NCBI RefSeq assembly: GCF_028288225.1
Contig: NZ_JAQBOC010000054.1
Coordinates: 110,926-174,925 of the forward strand
DNA from: Mucilaginibacter sp.
GTDB taxonomy: Bacteria; Bacteroidota; Bacteroidia; Sphingobacteriales; Sphingobacteriaceae
DNA length: 64,000 nucleotides
Direction of reading: 5' to 3'
Position 1 is the first letter of the stretch, and each line of letters opens with the position of its first letter. The notes under the pieces are model-generated. The model was not told the origin of the DNA. It worked only from the letters and a program-made list of their open reading frames with translations, and did no database searches. A program made the translations under genes and the position numbers. Positions 59,421 through 64,000 of this stretch are shown here, in pieces.

Positions 59421-59441
59421 ACAAATATAAATACCATTTGT
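59421..59441 (-). promoter_or_regulatory. Operator and -7 box of the RES-Xre pair
   Basis: ACAAAT (59421-59426) and ATTTGT (59436-59441) form an inverted repeat, and its minus-strand side contains TATATTTG, a perfect TAnnTTTG box, some five bases before the antitoxin ATG. Antitoxins of this type repress their own promoter, which fits an operator over the box. Confidence 0.55.
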
Positions 59442-59453
59442 CGTAAAACAAAA

Positions 59454-60737
59454 TTATTCAGCAATAATTAAAAAATAGTTTTTCTTCCCCTTTTGAGCTA
59501 CTAAATACTTTCCGCTTATTAACGCATCTTGCTTAAAAATATCATCTGCAGAGTTGACTTTCAGCTTATTAATGGCTGTACCCCCACCCTGGATCATTTT
59601 CTTTGCCTCTCCTTTTGAAGGAAAAACTGCCGTGTGAGCTGCTAAAAGATCAACCGCATTTATTCCTTGTTGTAATTCATTCAGACTGATGTTAAAATTT
59701 GGCACCCCTTCAAATAAGGCCAATACTTCTTCATTGTTTAGCTCACTTAAAAACTCTATGCCAATATTACCAAACAAAAATTCTGATGATTTAATTGCTT
59801 TTTCATAAGCAGCTTCACCATGTACCCTAACGGTAATATCTTTTGCCAAAGCTTTTTGCAATACCCTTAAATGCGGGGCAGCATCCTGTTCAGCTTCTAA
59901 AGCTTCTATTGTTTCCTTATTAAATAAGGTGAAGATCCTGATATAGGTTTTAGCATCCGCATCACTAGTATTTAACCAAAACTGGTAGAACTTATAAGGC
60001 GAGGTTTTTTCGGCATCAAGCCAGATGTTGCCGCCTTCGGTTTTACCAAATTTGGTTCCGTCAGATTTTTTTATCAATTGCGTAGTAAGGGCAAATGCTT
60101 CGCCTGCACCTTTGCGACGGACAAGCTCAGTACCGGTTACTATATTACCCCACTGATCTGATCCACCCATTTGTAAAGCACAGTTATGATTTTTCCATAA
60201 ATAATAAAAATCATAGCCCTGCACCAATTGGTATGTAAACTCGGTAAATGACATGCCGGTTTCGCCTTCAAGCCGTTTCTTTACTGAATCTTTGGCCATC
60301 ATGTAATTAACGGTGATGTGCTTGCCAACCTCGCGAATAAAATCTAAAAATGTAAAATCCTTAAACCAATCGTAATTATTTACCATTTGGGCACTGTTAG
60401 CGCCACAATCAAAATCCAAAAACTTTTCAAGCTGACCTTTTATACCCGCTAAATTCTTCTGCAGCACATCTTCCGACAGTAAGTTACGCTCCTGCGATTT
60501 ACCCGACGGATCACCAACCATTCCGGTGGCGCCGCCAATCAGTGCAAAAGGCTTGTGCCCTGCACGCTGAAAATGGATCATGGTCATTATCTGGGCCAGG
60601 CTGCCCACATGGAGCGAGTCGGCAGTTGGGTCAAAACCTATATAACCAGATACCATGCCTTTATTTAACAGGTCCTCAGTTCCGGGCATAATATCATGCA
60701 GCATACCCCGCCACCGTAATTCTTCAACAAAATTCAT
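59454..60737 (-). CDS. tyrS: Tyrosyl-tRNA synthetase
   Basis: A 427-residue class I synthetase that attaches tyrosine to its tRNA in the cytoplasm. The HIGH-like motif is HVGSLAQIMTM, the tyrosine pocket is in YQLVQGYDFYYLW and QMGGSDQWGNIV, the KMSKS-like loop is KFGKTEGGNIW, and an S4 RNA-binding domain ends the protein (GGTAINKLKV, ISGKYLVAQKGKKNYFLII). Length is normal for the bacterial TyrRS-S type. Confidence 0.97.
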   Translation of the reverse strand: MNFVEELRWRGMLHDIMPGTEDLLNKGMVSGYIGFDPTADSLHVGSLAQIMTMIHFQRAGHKPFALIGGATGMVGDPSGKSQERNLLSEDVLQKNLAGIKGQLEKFLDFDCGANSAQMVNNYDWFKDFTFLDFIREVGKHITVNYMMAKDSVKKRLEGETGMSFTEFTYQLVQGYDFYYLWKNHNCALQMGGSDQWGNIVTGTELVRRKGAGEAFALTTQLIKKSDGTKFGKTEGGNIWLDAEKTSPYKFYQFWLNTSDADAKTYIRIFTLFNKETIEALEAEQDAAPHLRVLQKALAKDITVRVHGEAAYEKAIKSSEFLFGNIGIEFLSELNNEEVLALFEGVPNFNISLNELQQGINAVDLLAAHTAVFPSKGEAKKMIQGGGTAINKLKVNSADDIFKQDALISGKYLVAQKGKKNYFLIIAE

Positions 60738-60773
60738 TATGTGTTCAATTCAAAAGGGGCAAATATAATAATA

Positions 60774-60916
60774 TGATTTCACCGATTGTAAAATGATTAC
60801 ACCGATTATTAGTTATATGATTCTACCGGATTTAAATGATTTCATAATAGGTTATATCGGTAATTATCAAAATCACGTTACATTCAATAAAACCTTTTAA
60901 CAATCGGTGGAATCAT
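60774..60916. repeat. ATGATTxCACCGATT direct repeats closed by an inverted copy
   Basis: ATGATTTCACCGATTG (60774), ATGATTACACCGATTA (60794), ATGATTCTACCGGATT (60818) and a shortened ATGATTTCAT (60837) stand in a row, and CAATCGGTGGAATCAT (60901-60916) is the reverse complement of the first with one change. The block lies between the divergent tyrS and ACP phosphodiesterase genes, where promoters should be. Confidence 0.7.
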
Positions 60917-60964
60917 AAAAAAAATTGTATTTTGGGTTGAACGCGATATTTGAAGAGGCATGCT

Positions 60965-61636
60965 ATGAATTTTCTATCACACTTTTATTTCGACAGGGAA
61001 TCTGATAATTGTTACCATATACTGGGAACGATGTTGCCTGATCTTTTAAAAAATGCTGATAAAACCATCGTCCTTCATCCCGAAAAACTGCACCACACCG
61101 ATATTGCGGTAAATTCAATGATAAAAGGCTGGAACAAACACCTGGAGGTTGACCGCTATTTTCATTCGTCTGATTTTTTCCTGCAGCATTCGCACGGGTT
61201 AAAAAAACTATTGCTGCCTGCAATTGAAGGTTCACCGGTAAAGCCGTTCTTTTTAGGCCATATTGCGCTCGAGTTGATACTGGACAACCTATTGATTACC
61301 ACTAATAAAATTACAGTAGAAGGTTTTTATGATCACCTTCATGGGTGTAAAATCTCTGTAATAAATGAATTTTTAACTTTTGCCGGGTTAAAAAACAATG
61401 AAGTATTTTTTAAATTTTATGAAGAATTTAAAAAAAGTCGCTACTTATCCACCTATACCAAAACAGAGCAAATAGCCTATGCTTTAAAAAGGATCTGCAT
61501 GCGCGTTTGGAAAGATCCTTTTACTGTACACCATGAGGCTGCAATTAACAAGATCCTGGCAAGCTATCGCGAAACTTTATTGGATAATTATATGTCGATT
61601 TTTGATGAGATAGAAGGCAAACTGGTGGTAGATTAA
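60965..61636 (+). CDS. Acyl-carrier-protein phosphodiesterase-like protein
   Basis: A 223-residue HD-like hydrolase of the AcpH/DUF479 family: MNFLSHFYFDRESDNCYHILGTMLPDL, then a long helix bundle with HHTDIAVNSMIKGWNKHLEVDRYFHSS and FFLGHIALELILDNLL. AcpH removes the phosphopantetheine arm from acyl carrier protein in the cytoplasm. The ATG at 60965 gives the usual MNFL(A/S)H start; the frame is open from a TTG at 60950. Confidence 0.8.
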   Translation: MNFLSHFYFDRESDNCYHILGTMLPDLLKNADKTIVLHPEKLHHTDIAVNSMIKGWNKHLEVDRYFHSSDFFLQHSHGLKKLLLPAIEGSPVKPFFLGHIALELILDNLLITTNKITVEGFYDHLHGCKISVINEFLTFAGLKNNEVFFKFYEEFKKSRYLSTYTKTEQIAYALKRICMRVWKDPFTVHHEAAINKILASYRETLLDNYMSIFDEIEGKLVVD

Positions 61637-61810
61637 CCACATTTAATCCAAAAACCCGCAGAATATTTAAGCTGAAATTGTGTAAGTATTTAGTGTTTCC
61701 GGAGTTCCGCAACTTATATACGAGCCTAAAACTGCTGCTTTTACTTTAAAAACGCTTAAAAATCAGCATTTAAGATTAAAATATTCTTTTCTAAATAAAA
61801 TTAATATACC

Positions 61811-61818
61811 TACCTTTG
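61811..61818 (+). promoter_or_regulatory. -7 box of rpsA
   Basis: TACCTTTG is an exact TAnnTTTG match, 42 bases before the rpsA start codon. The -33 TTG is weak. The leader between holds CAATTAACAAATTGGGA, which may form a small hairpin (CCCAATT/AATTGGG). Confidence 0.6.
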
Positions 61819-61860
61819 CAGTCCCAATTAACAAATTGGGAAAAGGAGATAATTTATTTA

Positions 61861-63831
61861 ATGGCAAAAAAACAGGAAGCAGAAAAAGAATTAAAAGCTA
61901 AGGAAGCTGAACTCGATGTAGTTACAGCAACCCAGGAAAAAGAAACTATTGAGTCAGAGGCTGATTCAATTTCGATCGAAGAGATCAAATCAAAGATCAC
62001 AGCAGCAAACGAAGATTTCGATTGGGATGCTGATGAGAAAAAATTTGGCAATTACAGCGACAGTGACCGTGAGAAATTCGAGAAAATGTATGATGGAACA
62101 TTTAGTTCAATCACCAAAGGCGAAATCATCACCGGTACGGTTGTAAATGTTAACAGCAAAGATGTAGTATTAAATGTCGGATTTAAATCTGACGGTTTGG
62201 TATCAGTATCTGAATTCCGTGATACACCTGATCTTAAGATCGGTGACACAGTTGAAGTTTTTGTTGAGTCGCAGGAAGATGCTAACGGACAGTTGGTACT
62301 TTCACGCAAACGTGCAAAAACTCAAAAATCATGGGAACGTATTAATTCTGCATTGGATAATGATGAGATCATCACTGGTTTTGTTAAGAGCAGAACTAAG
62401 GGCGGTTTGATTGTAGATATTATGGGCGTTGAAGCCTTTTTACCAGGTTCACAGATCGACATTAAACCTATCAGGGATTATGACGTTTATGTGGGTAAAA
62501 CAATGGAATTCAAAGTTGTTAAGATCAACCACGAGTTTAAAAACGTAGTGGTATCGCACAAAGTGCTGATCGAAGACGATTTAGAAAACCAAAAAACTGA
62601 AATTGTTGCCCGCCTTGAAAAAGGACAGGTACTTGAAGGAACTGTTAAAAACATTACCGACTTTGGTGTATTCATTGACCTTGGTGGTGTTGACGGTTTA
62701 TTACACATTACAGATATTTCATGGGGCCGCATAGAGCATCCACGCGAAATTTTAGCATTAGATCAAAAGATCAACGTTGTTGTGCTTGATTTTGATGACG
62801 AGAAAAAACGTATCGCTTTAGGCTTAAAACAACTTACTCCACACCCTTGGCAATCATTGGATGAAGGCATCCAGATCGGTTCAAAGGTTAAAGGTAAAAT
62901 TGTTACCGTTGCTGATTATGGCGCATTCCTTGAGATCATCCCTGGTGTTGAAGGTTTGATCCACGTATCAGAAATGTCATGGTCACAAAACTTACGTAAC
63001 CCTCAGGAATTCCTGAAAGTTGGTGACGAGGTTGAAGCACAGGTATTAACACTTGACCGCGACGAGCGTAAAATGAGCTTAGGTATTAAGCAATTGACAC
63101 CTGATCCATGGCAAAATGCTGCTGAGCGTTACGCAGTAGGCACACAGCACATTGCTACAGTTAAAAACATGACCAACTTTGGTGTGTTTGTTGAGCTTGA
63201 AGACGGAATTGACGGATTGATCCACATCAGCGACCTTTCATGGTCTAAAAAAGTAAATCACCCTAATGAGTTCACTAAAGTTGGTGAAAAATTAGACGTG
63301 ATAGTTCTTGAGCTTGATGTTGAGAACCGTAAATTAAGCTTAGGCCACAAACAGCTTGAAGAAAATCCATGGGATACTTTTGAAACCATCTTCACTATTG
63401 ATTCAATACATGAAGGTACCGTGTTAAAAGTAACTGAAAAAGGTGCAATTGTTGCTTTACCTTACGGTGTTGAAGGCTTTGCGCCTACCAAACACCTGGT
63501 TAAAGAAGATGGCAAGAGCTTAAAAGCTGAAGAAGCTGCTGAGTTCAAGATCATTGAATTTAACAAGGAAAACAAACGCATCGTTATCTCTCACTCACGC
63601 ATTTGGGAAGAAGCCCGTGCCGAGCAACGTGTTCAGGAATTTGAATCCCGTAAAAAGGAAGCAAAATCTGCAAGCAACGCTGTGAAAAAAGTGAAAGAAT
63701 CAGTTGAAAAATCAACCTTAGGTGATTTGAGCGTATTAGCACAATTGAAAGAGCAAATGGAAGGCGCTGAAAATAAAGCGCGTAAAGCCACAACAGCAAA
63801 GAAAACTTCTGAAGAAGAAGCTGCTGAATAA
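61861..63831 (+). CDS. rpsA: 30S ribosomal protein S1
   Basis: A 656-residue ribosomal protein that helps bind mRNA to the 30S subunit. After a charged N-terminal extension (about residues 1-60, acidic and Lys-rich), six S1 RNA-binding domains follow in tandem, with repeats of the GxVxxIxxFGVFV/DLxGxxGLxHxSxxSW type (GTVKNITDFGVFIDLGGVDG, HISDLSW and so on). The C-terminus is Lys/Glu/Ala-rich. The ATG at 61861 is used; the upstream extension to 61816 covers the promoter. A terminator follows. Confidence 0.96.
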   Translation: MAKKQEAEKELKAKEAELDVVTATQEKETIESEADSISIEEIKSKITAANEDFDWDADEKKFGNYSDSDREKFEKMYDGTFSSITKGEIITGTVVNVNSKDVVLNVGFKSDGLVSVSEFRDTPDLKIGDTVEVFVESQEDANGQLVLSRKRAKTQKSWERINSALDNDEIITGFVKSRTKGGLIVDIMGVEAFLPGSQIDIKPIRDYDVYVGKTMEFKVVKINHEFKNVVVSHKVLIEDDLENQKTEIVARLEKGQVLEGTVKNITDFGVFIDLGGVDGLLHITDISWGRIEHPREILALDQKINVVVLDFDDEKKRIALGLKQLTPHPWQSLDEGIQIGSKVKGKIVTVADYGAFLEIIPGVEGLIHVSEMSWSQNLRNPQEFLKVGDEVEAQVLTLDRDERKMSLGIKQLTPDPWQNAAERYAVGTQHIATVKNMTNFGVFVELEDGIDGLIHISDLSWSKKVNHPNEFTKVGEKLDVIVLELDVENRKLSLGHKQLEENPWDTFETIFTIDSIHEGTVLKVTEKGAIVALPYGVEGFAPTKHLVKEDGKSLKAEEAAEFKIIEFNKENKRIVISHSRIWEEARAEQRVQEFESRKKEAKSASNAVKKVKESVEKSTLGDLSVLAQLKEQMEGAENKARKATTAKKTSEEEAAE

Positions 63832-63907
63832 GTTTTAAATAAATTTTAAATCCTTTAAGCCCCTGGTAGCAATAGAGGGCACTGAAAAAGTCCTATAAGA
63901 ATTAAAG

Positions 63908-63950
63908 GACAAAAAAGGAGTAGAAAGCATAGTTTTTCTGCTCCTTTTTC
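63908..63950 (+). terminator. Terminator of rpsA
   Basis: AAAAAGGAGTAGAAA pairs with TTTTCTGCTCCTTTTT, with one G-U pair, around a short loop, ending in a T run. Beyond it a TATCTTGA box and an ATG at 63983 (MLAQQ and on) may begin the next gene, which runs out of the window. Confidence 0.8.
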
Positions 63951-64000
63951 GTATCTTGAAGGTGTAATCAGAAACCTTTTAGATGTTAGCTCAACAACAG

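Overview
The window looks like chromosomal DNA of a Bacteroidota bacterium of the family Sphingobacteriaceae; Mucilaginibacter is my best guess. This rests on gene content (SusA-like amylase, GH65 with beta-phosphoglucomutase, GG-leader peptides, NIPSNAP, DUF1203, WYL regulators), on promoters of the TTG-N18/19-TAnnTTTG type, on the AT-rich spacers and on the tRNA without an encoded CCA. The genus is inference.

Layout. 1-6.4 kb: the tail of an IS110 transposase, a Crp-like regulator, VOC and cupin proteins, a TPR lipoprotein and two unknown envelope genes. 5.7-7.0 kb: an intact tRNA-Arg(TCT) and, 1.2 kb away in the same orientation, a second tRNA-Arg that has lost its 5' acceptor strand, as in an attachment-site scar. 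7.4-12.3 kb: a glycolysis block with a BadF-type sugar kinase, a divergent Nudix-type regulator, and pfkA, a BadF paralogue with a damaged phosphate-1 motif, and gap. 12.5-17 kb: GGCT-like protein, WYL regulator plus the 3' remnant of a second copy, a NIPSNAP protein and two small membrane paralogues. 17-30.6 kb (all minus strand): a maltodextrin/glycogen cluster read as SusA-like amylase, pgmB, GH65 phosphorylase, GH13 amylase, MFS transporter, GH31 glucosidase and glgB. Starch fragments would be cut outside, imported as short oligosaccharides, split by phosphorolysis and hydrolysis, and stored as glycogen. No SusC/SusD pair is in the window.

30.6-46 kb is accessory DNA rich in repeats: an AHSA1-ArsR operon with candidate operators, a GH108 lysozyme gene between arrays of a 46-bp palindromic repeat, DUF2130, an orphan HicB, a sterol desaturase-like protein, an acyltransferase, and a REP-associated tyrosine transposase (RAYT) flanked by inverted REP hairpins, with two extra diverged copies of its 3' end. 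46-50.2 kb holds the most interesting locus: two paralogous GG-leader precursors whose cores each carry eight cysteines in the same spacing, a degenerate C39-like/VKOR/thioredoxin fusion, and a TlpA-like thioredoxin protein. It reads as a secreted disulfide-rich peptide system with its own oxidative folding enzyme. 50.2-64 kb: cupin, DUF1003, a 248-bp tandem repeat, penicillin acylase, SYLF protein, a frameshifted DUF1203 gene, a LuxE-like ligase, a PH/SHOCT protein, a RES-Xre toxin-antitoxin pair, tyrS, an ACP phosphodiesterase and rpsA.

A feature of the whole window is that many spacers hold palindromic or quasi-repetitive blocks, each with its own vocabulary of short words. Function calls come from reading the translations by eye; no database search was run.
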